A stretch of 40,116 nt of DNA from Gammaproteobacteria bacterium (GTDB lineage: Bacteria; Pseudomonadota; Gammaproteobacteria; Enterobacterales; Alteromonadaceae). Under the pieces are notes generated by a model that saw nothing but the letters and a program-made list of their open reading frames with translations, ran no database searches and was not told the origin of the DNA. Position numbers and translations under genes: made by a program. The DNA lies in NCBI GenBank assembly GCA_018825965.1, contig JAHKAA010000049.1, forward strand, positions 1-40,116, read 5' to 3'. Positions within the stretch are counted from its first letter, which is position 1. Each line of letters starts with the position of its first letter. This document shows, piece by piece, positions 15,045 through 23,167 of this stretch.

Positions 15045-16733
15045 ATGTCGTACAAAACTCTCGAAAATCTTCGAGTCCTTATTGTTGATGACCAACGTCC
15101 CTTCCAGTTATTGCTCAAAGGCATACTGTATTCGATGGGAGCAACCAATATTGCCTTTGTTCTAACTGGTGAACAGGCATTATGGAAATGCATGCACGGC
15201 TCTTATGATGTGTTATTTGTTGACTACAACTTAGGTTCAGGTAAAAACGGCCGTCAGTTATTAGAAGATTTACGCGAGAAAAAGCTGCTGCACCCTGCTG
15301 CTGTTTATATGCTGGTTACAGGCGAAAATCAGGTGCCTATGGTGGTAGGCGCTGTTGAAGCTGAACCTGACGACTACATTATCAAGCCTTTTTCGCAAAG
15401 TGTATTACGCACCCGTCTGATGAAAATTCAGAATAAGAAAAAGCAACTTGCGCCTATTTATCAGGCCATGTTTGATGAACAGCCTGAACTGGTGATCGAA
15501 GCCTGTAAACAGGAACGTGAACAAGCCAGTCGATATCATTCTTTGTGCGGCCGTATTCAGGCTGAAACTCATTTAAAACTAAAGCAGTATCAGGAAGCTG
15601 AAGCGCTGCTGTCAGAAACTCTGGCGTTTAGCCGAACGAACTGGGCCTTGTTGCTGCAAGCCCGTTTGTGTTTTGAGCAGGAGCGTTATGAGGAAAGTTT
15701 AGAGCTTTGTGATGAAGCTATTGATACCAACAGGTATTTTGCCGAAGCTTATGATCTGAAAGCCCGCAATTTAATAGCGAAGGGCTTGATGGAGGAAGCC
15801 ATGGCGGTGATCAGTCAAGCCATTGTTATTTCTCCGTTTTCTGTCAGCCGGCAAAATTTGCTGATGGACATCGCCAGGGAAATGGACGATTTGGCCAATC
15901 TGGTGCAGGCCAGTAAACAAATTTACGAAATTACCAGACGTTCTGCCCGCCAGGAAGTTGTGCATTTGCTGAATTATATCCGCACTGTCATAGACGCAGC
16001 CTCCCGCTCTGAAGAGCTGAATCAGCGCAATAAATACCAGCAGGAAGCCTTGTTCGCTATTCACAGAGCGAAACGCGAAGATACTGTCATTCGTGACTTT
16101 GATTTCGATTTGTTTGAAACCTTATGTCAGGCCCGTCTGGAGTCTTTAAGTGGCCAGCAGTATCTGGCGAAAAAAACCTTCGCCACAGTCTCTGATCGCG
16201 TTGCTGCACAAATGGATCAAGAGATGGATCCGGACAAACCAGACGAAATGCCACCTGTACCGCACTGTGCTGCAGATGCGGTGTTGTTGCTCAACCAGAT
16301 TGGTGAGTTTGAACAGGCATCAGCACTGGTGGAAAAATTACAAAACTTGTCCGGCGCCATTGACCCTATACTGGAAAAATTATTCAGTGAACAACAAAGC
16401 CGTTCATTAAGCCGTCAGGCCAGCTTTAACGAACTCAATAAACAAGGTATTCAGTTCTACAAAGAAAGTAATTACGAGCAGGCATTGAGTTGTTTTGAAC
16501 AAGCACTGGAAGTTGCTCCAATGAACACAGGCAGTGCGCTGAACTATATTCAGACTGCCATACAGATGATGGCCGATCCAAAACGGAAAAAACCACTCGA
16601 GTTAGCGGAAAAGTGCCGTAAGACCTTCAGAATTGTCGACAATATGCCACTGCCGGAACACCACAGAGTGCGCCATCAGGAACTATTGCAGCAGTTTAAT
16701 AAACTCAAAGAAGAAAAACGTTACAGCCGCTAA
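15045..16733 (+). CDS. Response regulator with REC domain and TPR array
   Basis: 562 residues. The REC receiver domain spans about 8-130, with Asp15/Asp16, phosphoacceptor Asp60 (LFVDYNL), Thr92 and Lys114 (IIKPF), so phosphorylation is likely. The rest is helical and contains tetratricopeptide repeats (for example SRYHSLCGRIQAETHLKLKQ, AEAYDLKARNLIAKGLMEEA and a strong one near the C-terminus, GIQFYKESNYEQALSCFEQA). There is no DNA-binding or enzymatic output domain, so output is probably by protein contact. No histidine kinase is adjacent. ATG start; the ribosome binding site is weak (AGG about 12 bases upstream). Confidence 0.92.
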   Translation: MSYKTLENLRVLIVDDQRPFQLLLKGILYSMGATNIAFVLTGEQALWKCMHGSYDVLFVDYNLGSGKNGRQLLEDLREKKLLHPAAVYMLVTGENQVPMVVGAVEAEPDDYIIKPFSQSVLRTRLMKIQNKKKQLAPIYQAMFDEQPELVIEACKQEREQASRYHSLCGRIQAETHLKLKQYQEAEALLSETLAFSRTNWALLLQARLCFEQERYEESLELCDEAIDTNRYFAEAYDLKARNLIAKGLMEEAMAVISQAIVISPFSVSRQNLLMDIAREMDDLANLVQASKQIYEITRRSARQEVVHLLNYIRTVIDAASRSEELNQRNKYQQEALFAIHRAKREDTVIRDFDFDLFETLCQARLESLSGQQYLAKKTFATVSDRVAAQMDQEMDPDKPDEMPPVPHCAADAVLLLNQIGEFEQASALVEKLQNLSGAIDPILEKLFSEQQSRSLSRQASFNELNKQGIQFYKESNYEQALSCFEQALEVAPMNTGSALNYIQTAIQMMADPKRKKPLELAEKCRKTFRIVDNMPLPEHHRVRHQELLQQFNKLKEEKRYSR

Positions 16734-16751
16734 AAAGCCTTTCAGCGGCTG
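16724..16751. terminator. Inverted repeat between convergent genes
   Basis: CAGCCGCT and AGCGGCTG with a 12-base loop span the stop codon of the response regulator. There is no strong T-run, so it is only a weak terminator candidate for this gene and the convergent deoC. Confidence 0.4.
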
Positions 16752-16765
16752 AAAACAAGCAGATT

Positions 16766-17500
16766 TTAATAATCCAATTGCTGACTTAAATCATTCAGCA
16801 AGGCACTGGCGCCTAAACGCATAGAGTCTGGGGTGGCCAGGTGACCTGTCAGCTCTTCGAATAACCCCACCAGCTTTAATGCAAACTCCACTGAACGCAC
16901 ACCACCAGAGGCTTTGAAACCAACAGCACGATCAGAAGCCGCAATCACAGCCAACATAATACGGGCCGCTTCTTCAGTGACACCGACTTTGACTTTGCCA
17001 GTAGAGGTTTTGACAAAATCGGCACCCGACTCCACCACCAGTTCAGTGGCTTTGCTGATTTGCTGGCAGGTCAATAACTCGCCAGATTCAATAATGATTT
17101 TTAAACAAACACCAACAGTAGCTTTACGAACTTCAGCTAAAAACTGTCGAACCTGCTCAGTCTGGCCAGACAACAGGATTTGATAAGGCATTACACAATC
17201 AATTTCATCAGCACCAGCGGCCAAGGCCTGTCGAATTTGTTCCAGCACTTCTGTTAAAGGCAAAGTGCCGGACGGGAAATTCACCACAGTAGCCAGCTGT
17301 ACCGCAAATTGGCGCTGTTGCAAAAAGCTTTTCACCTGAGCCAGATACTCCGGGTAGACACAGACAGCAGCAGGCAAAATTGCTGCATGAGCTAAATCCT
17401 GTTCCAGCCATTGCTGCATCGCATCAGCGTTATCCTGATCCGTTAAACGGGTTAAATCGACCAGCTTCATCAGCTGTTGTATACGCAGAGGATTCGTCAT
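16766..17500 (-). CDS. deoC: Deoxyribose-phosphate aldolase
   Basis: 244 residues from ATG 17500, which has AGGA eight bases upstream. The longer frame to 17647 adds 49 unconserved residues. Class I aldolase motifs are present: LVDLTRLT at the N-terminus, GADEIDCVMPY, the Schiff-base lysine in FVKTSTGK and the second lysine in VGFKASGGVRS. The enzyme cleaves 2-deoxyribose 5-phosphate to glyceraldehyde 3-phosphate and acetaldehyde in deoxynucleoside catabolism. It is not with deoA/deoB/deoD here, so it is an isolated deo gene. E. coli DeoC has 259 residues, so the length is normal. Confidence 0.95.
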   Translation of the reverse strand: MTNPLRIQQLMKLVDLTRLTDQDNADAMQQWLEQDLAHAAILPAAVCVYPEYLAQVKSFLQQRQFAVQLATVVNFPSGTLPLTEVLEQIRQALAAGADEIDCVMPYQILLSGQTEQVRQFLAEVRKATVGVCLKIIIESGELLTCQQISKATELVVESGADFVKTSTGKVKVGVTEEAARIMLAVIAASDRAVGFKASGGVRSVEFALKLVGLFEELTGHLATPDSMRLGASALLNDLSQQLDY

Positions 17501-17819
17501 GTTGTGGTCCTGAAAAGAAAATATCGGCTCTGACCGGCCAATTTGCTGTTGATTAGTTTCACTGTCCAAGTGAGGTTGCTGCGAATTAAAACAGAAAACA
17601 CCGCCAGCTGGAAAGCTTCTGTTGCGCTTTCCCCCAACAAAGTGCAAAGAAAAGCACGGAGATCAAAAAAACAAAAATAAAATGGAATCTTTTGCAATAA
17701 CCAGAGTCTGACTTAGTGAATCATCCTTTCTATTCTCCCAAGATGTAAACTTTGCCGGCCTTATGGGTCGGCTTTCTTTTTTCTGGTACATCACTTTGGT
17801 TCAAACGGTGATTGGAAAA
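17501..17819. other. Intergenic region upstream of deoC
   Basis: 319 bases between deoC and the upstream same-strand metallopeptidase gene. It holds the deoC ribosome binding site and presumably its promoter (not clearly seen). On the plus strand it contains a terminator-like hairpin at 17754-17782 that no annotated gene needs. No small ORF is convincing. Confidence 0.45.
17754..17782 (+). terminator. Orphan plus-strand terminator-like hairpin
   Basis: GCCGGCC, loop TTAT, GGGTCGGC (one bulge), then TTTCTTTTTT. The T-run is on the plus strand only, but no plus-strand gene ends here. Confidence 0.55.
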
Positions 17820-18578
17820 CTACAACTGCATCCAGTGCTGATTTTGTTTTAACCAAAGCCGTGCTTTGGCGGCGTCCTGATTAAACTGACTGACTAAAGC
17901 CCAAAAGCTTTTGCTGTGGTTCATATGAACCAGATGTGCCAGTTCATGCACCACCACATACTGAGCTACCCATGCAGGGGCCATCAACAAGCGCCAGTTA
18001 AAACTCAGTACACCGGATGAGTCACAACTGCCCCACTTGGCTTTGAAATGACACACCCGCACTTCGCGGCTGGAAAGCGACATTTGTTGCTGCCGAAGTT
18101 GCACTTCCAGCTCAAACCAGAGCTTCGCCTGCTGCAGATAAAATTCGGTCACCAGCTTTTCTATCCATTTATCCTGACTTTGTTTTTTGTTTCGGCTTGA
18201 TAACTGCAGCCACAAACAGTCGCCGTCCAGACTAAACTGGTTGACTCTGTCCTGTACAATGTTGAGCTTTAGTTTATCGTCGAATAAAGGAATTTGCCGC
18301 TGCGCCAGCCAGCCGGGTTCAGTAGTCTGTTGCTGCTGGCTCAGGTGTTTATCAATCCAGTCCTTTTTTTGCTGTATAAGCTGCTGAATAAATTGCAGAT
18401 CGCAGCCTGTTGGTGCGGATACCCATAGCTGTCCTGACTGAATTTTCAGTTGAACACTACGCCTTCTGGCGGAAAACTTTAACTGATAGGCAGGTAATTC
18501 AGAACTCACAACATCAGACTCATCAAAGCAAAGGCATAGCTTAAAGTTTGTCGGCACACTGAGCAAGCAGCGGTTCAC
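17820..18578 (-). CDS. YgjP-type (DUF45) zinc metallopeptidase
   Basis: 252 residues. The catalytic motif VVVHELAHLVHMNHSKSFW has the HExxH zinc site and the downstream His typical of YgjP/WSS1-like M48-related peptidases. It is preceded by ARRRSVQLKIQSGQLWVSAP and a QQKKDWIDKHL helix. The start is GTG 18578; a GTG at 18509 (residue 24), just before the conserved LPAYQLKFSARR, is an alternative. No signal peptide, so cytosolic. The family is linked to DNA-protein crosslink or general proteolysis only by distant similarity. It is divergent from xthA, a DNA repair gene. Confidence 0.85.
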   Translation of the reverse strand: MNRCLLSVPTNFKLCLCFDESDVVSSELPAYQLKFSARRRSVQLKIQSGQLWVSAPTGCDLQFIQQLIQQKKDWIDKHLSQQQQTTEPGWLAQRQIPLFDDKLKLNIVQDRVNQFSLDGDCLWLQLSSRNKKQSQDKWIEKLVTEFYLQQAKLWFELEVQLRQQQMSLSSREVRVCHFKAKWGSCDSSGVLSFNWRLLMAPAWVAQYVVVHELAHLVHMNHSKSFWALVSQFNQDAAKARLWLKQNQHWMQL

Positions 18579-18603
18579 GTCTGGGCAGACAAAATGCTAG
18601 TAT
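18574..18603 (+). promoter_or_regulatory. Probable extended -10 promoter for xthA
   Basis: TTCACG, 18 bases, then TG-C-TAGTAT (TAGTAT at 18598-18603). The extended -10 TGn is present. The -35 is weak. Confidence 0.4.
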
Positions 18604-18646
18604 AGAGCTCAAAGGCTATTACTCTTATATGGACCAGAGCATCATC

Positions 18647-19459
18647 ATGAAAATTATCTCTTTTAATATAAATGGCTTACGCGCCAGACCTCATCAAATC
18701 GAAGCCTTACTGGCCAAACATTCCCCTGACTTTGTCGGCTTGCAGGAAATTAAAGTGCATGATGATGAATTTCCACTCGAAGAAATGCAGAAGTTTGGCT
18801 ACCACTTGTATTATTTTGGTCAAAAAGGCCATTATGGCGTGGCTATTCTAAGTAAAAAACCAGCGCTGTCGATGTTGTATGGCTTCCCAACAGATGCGCC
18901 TGATGCCCAGCGCCGTATGCTGATTGGTACTTTTGCGCTGGACAAGGGTAAAACCCTGACCTTATTAAACGGTTATTTCCCGCAAGGTGAAAACCGCAGT
19001 CATGAGACTAAATTCCCGGCCAAACAAAAGTTTTATGCCGACCTGCAGCAGTATTTAATCAACCACCACAGCCCGGATGATTATGTCGCCGTCATTGGTG
19101 ACATTAATATTTCCCCTGAAGATCTGGATATAGGCATAGGTGCTGCGAACGCCAAACGTTGGTTAAAAGAAGGGAAATGTTCATTTTTGCCGGAAGAGCG
19201 TGAAATGCTGGCGACATTAAAAGGCTGGGGGTTAATAGATACCTTCCGCGCTTTGCATCCGGACGCAACTGAAAAATACAGCTGGTTTGATTACCGTTCT
19301 AAAGGTTTTGATGACAACAGAGGTCTGCGTATTGATGTGGTCATGGCGACCCCACCTTTAGCCGCTTTGTGTACAGAAAGTGACGTAGATTATGAACTGC
19401 GGGCCTCAGAGCGTCCTTCTGATCATGCACCTGTCTGGTCCACTTTTGATCTGAGCTAA
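18647..19459 (+). CDS. xthA: Exodeoxyribonuclease III
   Basis: 270 residues from ATG 18647. An in-frame ATG six codons upstream (18629) is less like known starts, since family members begin M-K/R-x-x-S-F-N-I-N. Motifs of the EEP nuclease fold: SFNINGLRARPHQ, GLQEIKVHDDEFP, NGYFPQGENRSHETKFPAK, VIGDINISPEDLDIG, GLRIDVVMATPPLA and SDHAPVW. All catalytic residues (Asn, Glu, Asp, His) are in place. It is the AP endonuclease and 3'-5' exonuclease of base excision repair. The next gene starts four bases after its stop. Confidence 0.97.
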   Translation: MKIISFNINGLRARPHQIEALLAKHSPDFVGLQEIKVHDDEFPLEEMQKFGYHLYYFGQKGHYGVAILSKKPALSMLYGFPTDAPDAQRRMLIGTFALDKGKTLTLLNGYFPQGENRSHETKFPAKQKFYADLQQYLINHHSPDDYVAVIGDINISPEDLDIGIGAANAKRWLKEGKCSFLPEEREMLATLKGWGLIDTFRALHPDATEKYSWFDYRSKGFDDNRGLRIDVVMATPPLAALCTESDVDYELRASERPSDHAPVWSTFDLS

Positions 19460-19462
19460 CTG

Positions 19463-20083
19463 ATGCTGGCGGCATTTTGCCTGCTGTTGTTTGCGGGGTT
19501 ACTATTCAACCGCGACTTCTGGCGAGAATTGCCGCATAAAGCAGTGCCCTGGCCTGTAGCCGGGGCCAGTGTTTGTGTGCTTGCCTTGTTATGGCAAACC
19601 GACGCCGCAGTACTGGATGCCTTGTCCATTCATTTTCTGGCACTGACCACTTTGGTGTTGCTGTTTGGTTTGCGCTTAAGCTGCCTGCTGTTTGTGCTGG
19701 TAATGGCGCTGCAATGGCTGATGAACTCCCAAAGCCTGGATCCGTTGCTTTGGGCTTTAACTTCTGGCTGGTTGGTACTGGCGCTGAATTATGCTGTTTA
19801 CCTGCTCTGTTTTAATTATCTGCCGCGACACTTGTTTGTCTATTTATTTGTCGGGGCTTTTTTAAACAGCGCTTTAGGTCTGGTGGTCTTTATGCTGCTG
19901 CAAGCCTGGTATCAGGCGGATCTGTACAGCGCACATCAACTCTACGACAGTTACTTAATTTTTATTCCGCTGGCGGCTTTGCCGGAAGCCTTGCTTAATG
20001 GCATGGCGATGACCCTGCTGGTCATTTACAAACCAGAGTGGGTGTACACTTTTTATCAGCGGATTTACTTGTCCGAAAAATAA
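19463..20083 (+). CDS. CbiM-like integral membrane protein
   Basis: 206 residues with about six hydrophobic helices. The C-terminal signature LPEALLNGMAMTLLVIYKPEWVYTFYQRIYL matches the energy-coupling-factor permease CbiM-like family. The classical CbiM N-terminal MHIxDG metal-binding motif is absent, so metal (cobalt/nickel) transport should not be assumed. It follows xthA with a gap of three bases, so it is probably translationally coupled. No ECF ATPase or transmembrane subunit is near. Exact role unknown. Confidence 0.78.
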   Translation: MLAAFCLLLFAGLLFNRDFWRELPHKAVPWPVAGASVCVLALLWQTDAAVLDALSIHFLALTTLVLLFGLRLSCLLFVLVMALQWLMNSQSLDPLLWALTSGWLVLALNYAVYLLCFNYLPRHLFVYLFVGAFLNSALGLVVFMLLQAWYQADLYSAHQLYDSYLIFIPLAALPEALLNGMAMTLLVIYKPEWVYTFYQRIYLSEK

Positions 20084-20089
20084 AGAGGA

Positions 20090-20110
20090 CGACTGGCTTA
20101 CAGCCAGTCG
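20090..20110. terminator. Palindrome between convergent genes
   Basis: CGACTGGC, loop TTACA, GCCAGTCG. It covers the last codons and stop of yfbV and lies 7 bases after the CbiM-like gene. There is no T-run, so it may be only a pause or RNA-stability hairpin. Confidence 0.45.
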
Positions 20111-20541
20111 CGAAGAAAGGTCTTATCCAGTTGCCCAAAGGCCTGTTTGAGCAGCAACGCCAAATCTGCATAACGCAATTTATGATGAGGGTCCTGAGTT
20201 TGTAGCCCCTGCGCCTGCATCTTCTGTTTAATTTCACCATACCAGCTACTCAGACCTGGCGGTAATTCGGTTTGAGCTCTTTTCCCCAGCCAATACCAGC
20301 CCTGAAACGGCATAGACAAAATAAACAGCATCATGGTCAGGATCAGCGGCAATTGGCTTGAACCAAGCTGATTAAACTGCACTACAGCACCCAACACAGC
20401 GATGACAGGCAATGTTTTTTGTGCAAACACTGTCATGCGGATAATTTTGTTTTCCGGGAAAACTGCATTTAATTGAGGTACCACAGGCCAGTCACGGCTG
20501 TACTGCATCCCCGCTTTGAGTGTCGAAAACGTAGCTGACAT
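20098..20541 (-). CDS. yfbV: YfbV/DUF412 (UPF0208) membrane protein
   Basis: 147 residues from ATG 20541, which has GAGGAG about eight bases upstream; a GTG at 20550 is less likely. It follows the E. coli YfbV layout: GMQYSRDWPVVPQLNAVFPENKIIRMT, two hydrophobic helices in the middle, ILSMPFQGWYWLGKRAQTELPPGL, and the end FGQLDKTFLRDWL. E. coli YfbV (151 residues) has been linked to keeping the Ter macrodomain separate. That function comes from family knowledge and is not provable here. Confidence 0.92.
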   Translation of the reverse strand: MSATFSTLKAGMQYSRDWPVVPQLNAVFPENKIIRMTVFAQKTLPVIAVLGAVVQFNQLGSSQLPLILTMMLFILSMPFQGWYWLGKRAQTELPPGLSSWYGEIKQKMQAQGLQTQDPHHKLRYADLALLLKQAFGQLDKTFLRDWL

Positions 20542-21142
20542 CGCAGGCACTCCTCTTGATGATGGGTGTATTTACCACAAGGTCGTTCGTCCGGAGTCTA
20601 CCCCCTGTACTTACTATCGTCCAGCTTTGGCTGAAACTAAAGGCAAAATCGGCCTGACCTTAAAATATTCTCTGGTTACGGAATAAAACGGCGCTAAGTT
20701 CAATATTTTTGAAACAAACAAAGCTCAAATGTTTTACGACGAAAATTTCAGATTGAAGATGAAAACTATCGGTTTCCTGCCTTTGCCCAAGTATTTGCCA
20801 AAGGTCGAACTAAACAAATTTTGTGCCATTAGCGTTTAACCATTAAATTCAAGCAGTTAAAGAAGTTAAACATAACAACACACAAAGTTATCCACAGAAT
20901 CTGTGGACAAGAGTAACAAAGAATGCATAAGGCTTACATGGTTTTGTCATCAAAAATGACTAGTATTTATCAGCTTTTCATGACGTTTTTATATTCAAAC
21001 CCCGGAAATACCTTCTTTTGTTTGACTGCCCTGCACTGTGCACGTTCTGCCGCCTGACTAAAAGCCGGAAAAATAATCCGGCTTACAGGAAGTCTTCGCC
21101 AAATTCTGTTTTTTTCGTTACTATCAAGCCATATTCCTTTAA
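20542..21142. other. 600-base AT-rich intergenic region
   Basis: Divergent region between yfbV and the EIIA-like gene, and the longest gene-free stretch right of 1274. It contains two facing DnaA boxes (20888-20910) and an AAGCCGG/CCGGCTT hairpin at 21062-21084. I see no ORF with coding character and no recognisable RNA gene. It lacks the gene neighbours of a gammaproteobacterial oriC (mnmG, rsmG, dnaA, parAB). Confidence 0.6.
20888..20910. promoter_or_regulatory. Two facing DnaA boxes
   Basis: TTATCCACA at 20888-20896 is a perfect DnaA box. TGTGGACAA at 20902-20910 is its near-perfect partner on the other strand (TTGTCCACA). Five bases separate them, and together they form a palindrome CCACAGAATCTGTGG. 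Confidence 0.65.
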
Positions 21143-21670
21143 ATGTTTTTGCCCATGTTCAGCCCTTTTAGCCTGTTGCACTGGCATACCAGTCTGGATC
21201 CAGAGTTAAAGTTACGGATCAAAAGTCCGGTCGATGCGTTCAGCCACAACCGTATGGACTGTACAGATCCCCTGATGGCATCTGGCTTACAGGGTGACGG
21301 ACTTTGGCTTGAATTGCGTGGCACTACTTTATACAGCCCCTTTACGGCTTTGTTCAGCCGGAAAAATCAGACAGGACAACATCTGCAGTTTATCCACTCC
21401 TGCGGCCTTAAACTTGTGCTGGATTTTCCACTTTATTGTCAGGATAAAATGGGGCTGGGGTTTCACTGGCTGGTCGGCGGGCAAACTAATGTTCAGGCAG
21501 GACAAGCCTTGCTGCATTACGATAAGGCGCTGCTCAGTCAGCCTGGCCATAGCTTTGGATTGTTTTTACGTATTGCCCCCCACTCCAGAATTCATAGTAT
21601 TCATTGCCGTGCAGGTTATCATCAGGCGCTACAGGATGACTTGTTGGCTATTCAATTGGTTAGCGCTTAG
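21143..21670 (+). CDS. Degenerate PTS EIIA-Glc-like domain protein
   Basis: 175 residues. The body follows the EIIA-Glc (Crr) pattern: SPVDAFSHNRMDCTDPLMASGLQGDGLWLEL, TLYSPFTALFSR, TGQHLQFIHSCGLKLVLDFP, then a QAGQALL turn. In true EIIA the two active histidines lie in (N/G)HA and in VHFG. By my alignment these positions are Gln79 (adjacent His80) and Asp94, so phosphotransfer is probably lost. No other PTS gene is near. The ATG at 21143 has a poor ribosome binding site; an ATG at 21155 is a possible alternative. It is followed after 13 bases by yffB. It may be a regulatory relic or a sugar-sensing adaptor. Confidence 0.65.
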   Translation: MFLPMFSPFSLLHWHTSLDPELKLRIKSPVDAFSHNRMDCTDPLMASGLQGDGLWLELRGTTLYSPFTALFSRKNQTGQHLQFIHSCGLKLVLDFPLYCQDKMGLGFHWLVGGQTNVQAGQALLHYDKALLSQPGHSFGLFLRIAPHSRIHSIHCRAGYHQALQDDLLAIQLVSA

Positions 21671-21683
21671 GACTTATGGCTTT

Positions 21684-22037
21684 ATGACCCGCATTTATGG
21701 CATCAAAAATTGTGACACTATCAAAAAAGCCCGCAAATATCTGGAGCTGCACCAACTGCCGCACCAGTATATTGATTATCGTCAGGATGGGATCAGTGCG
21801 GCACTTTTAGCAGAATTTATGCAGCAGCTGCAGTGGCAACAATTGCTCAATACAAAAGGGACGACCTACAGAGCCTTACCGGATACAGACAAAGACAATA
21901 TGACAGCTGAAAAAGCCGTGGCACTGATGCTGGCGCAACCTGCGCTGATAAAGCGACCTGTGCTTGAACACAATGGCAGCTTTCATCTTGGTTTTTCAGA
22001 GCAAAGTTATCAGACAATTTTTGGGATCTCCGCATGA
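21684..22037 (+). CDS. yffB: ArsC/Spx-like protein YffB
   Basis: 117 residues: MTRIYGIKNCDTIKKARKYLE, with a single Cys in a thioredoxin-like fold (NCDT), then LLNTKGTTYRALPD, ALIKRPVLEH and the end FLGFSEQSY-like block. This is the YffB branch of the ArsC family, which may use glutathione; true arsenate reduction is not expected. The gene overlaps the dapE start (ATGA). yffB-dapE is the same pairing as in E. coli. AGGA lies about 11 bases upstream of ATG 21684. Confidence 0.92.
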   Translation: MTRIYGIKNCDTIKKARKYLELHQLPHQYIDYRQDGISAALLAEFMQQLQWQQLLNTKGTTYRALPDTDKDNMTAEKAVALMLAQPALIKRPVLEHNGSFHLGFSEQSYQTIFGISA

Positions 22038-23167
22038 GCACAGCAGTACTGGATTTAACCAAAGACTTAATCAGCCGCCAGTCGGTGACTCCGGAAGATG
22101 CGGGTTGCCAGCAATTAATGGCACAACGCCTTGAAGCTTTAGGTTTTACTATTGAGTCGATGTTTTTTGAAGACACACTGAATTTATGGGCGCGCAGAGG
22201 TCAGGGTAAAGCCTTATTTTGTTTTGCCGGCCATACAGACGTAGTACCCACAGGACCACTGGATCAATGGACCAGCCCGCCATTTGCACCTGAAATTCGG
22301 GATGGCATGTTATATGGCCGTGGAGCTGCGGATATGAAAGGCAGTTTAGCTGCTATGGTGGTGGCGACAGAGCGTTTTTTAGCGACCAATCCGGAGCTGA
22401 CTGGTGATATTGCCTTTTTAATTACCAGTGATGAAGAAGGCCCTTTTATCAATGGCACCAAACGTGTCATTGAAGTACTGGAAAGTCGTCAGGAAAAAAT
22501 CAAATGGTGCCTGGTCGGTGAACCATCCAGCAGCCAACAATTGGGCGATGTGATCAAAAATGGCCGTCGGGGTTCTTTAACTGGTTATCTGACGGTCAAA
22601 GGCGTTCAGGGCCATGTGGCTTATCCACATCTGGTGGATAATCCTATTCATAAAGCAGCTCCTGCGCTGGCTGAATTAGCCCAAACTGTCTGGGATCAGG
22701 GCAATGCTTATTTCCCTGCCACCAGTTTTCAGATCTCCAATATTTCTGCTGGCACCGGGGCCACGAACGTAGTACCTGGCGATGTGCAACTGACCTTTAA
22801 CTTCCGTTACAGCACTGAAGTGACAGCAGAACAATTGCAACAGCGGGTTCTGGCGATTTTGGATCAGCACGGCCTGAACTACAGTATCGACTGGGTTTTT
22901 AATGGCCTGCCTTTCCTGACCGACAGCGGTGAGCTGGTGGCTGCCGCTGTGCATGCAGTGCAACAAGTCAAAGGCTTTGCACCATCACTGGAAACCTCGG
23001 GCGGCACTTCAGATGGCCGTTTTATCGCGCCAACAGGCGCACAGGTGCTGGAACTCGGGCCTTGTAATGGCACCATTCATAAAATAAACGAATGTGTGGC
23101 TGTGGACGATTTAGAACCTTTAGCCGATATGTACCAGCACATTTTGCAACAACTGATCGCCAAATGA
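22034..23167 (+). CDS. dapE: Succinyl-diaminopimelate desuccinylase
   Basis: 377 residues, the length of E. coli DapE (375). M20 dimetal peptidase motifs are complete: FAGHTDVVPTGP (His, Asp ligands), GRGAADMKG, SDEEGP (catalytic Glu pair), GEPSSS, HVAYPH and the C-terminal ELGPCNGTIHKINE with the last zinc His. It hydrolyses N-succinyl-LL-diaminopimelate to LL-DAP for lysine and peptidoglycan synthesis. It overlaps yffB by four bases upstream and the M15 peptidase by four bases downstream, indicating one operon with translational coupling. Confidence 0.98.
   Translation: MSTAVLDLTKDLISRQSVTPEDAGCQQLMAQRLEALGFTIESMFFEDTLNLWARRGQGKALFCFAGHTDVVPTGPLDQWTSPPFAPEIRDGMLYGRGAADMKGSLAAMVVATERFLATNPELTGDIAFLITSDEEGPFINGTKRVIEVLESRQEKIKWCLVGEPSSSQQLGDVIKNGRRGSLTGYLTVKGVQGHVAYPHLVDNPIHKAAPALAELAQTVWDQGNAYFPATSFQISNISAGTGATNVVPGDVQLTFNFRYSTEVTAEQLQQRVLAILDQHGLNYSIDWVFNGLPFLTDSGELVAAAVHAVQQVKGFAPSLETSGGTSDGRFIAPTGAQVLELGPCNGTIHKINECVAVDDLEPLADMYQHILQQLIAK

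Noticed and set aside
20542..21142. Chromosomal or plasmid replication origin
   Set aside because: Only two DnaA boxes, no 13-mer array or iterons, and no dnaA, mnmG, rsmG or rep gene nearby.
21684..22037. True arsenate reductase
   Set aside because: Linkage to dapE and sequence style indicate the YffB branch; no ars genes are near.
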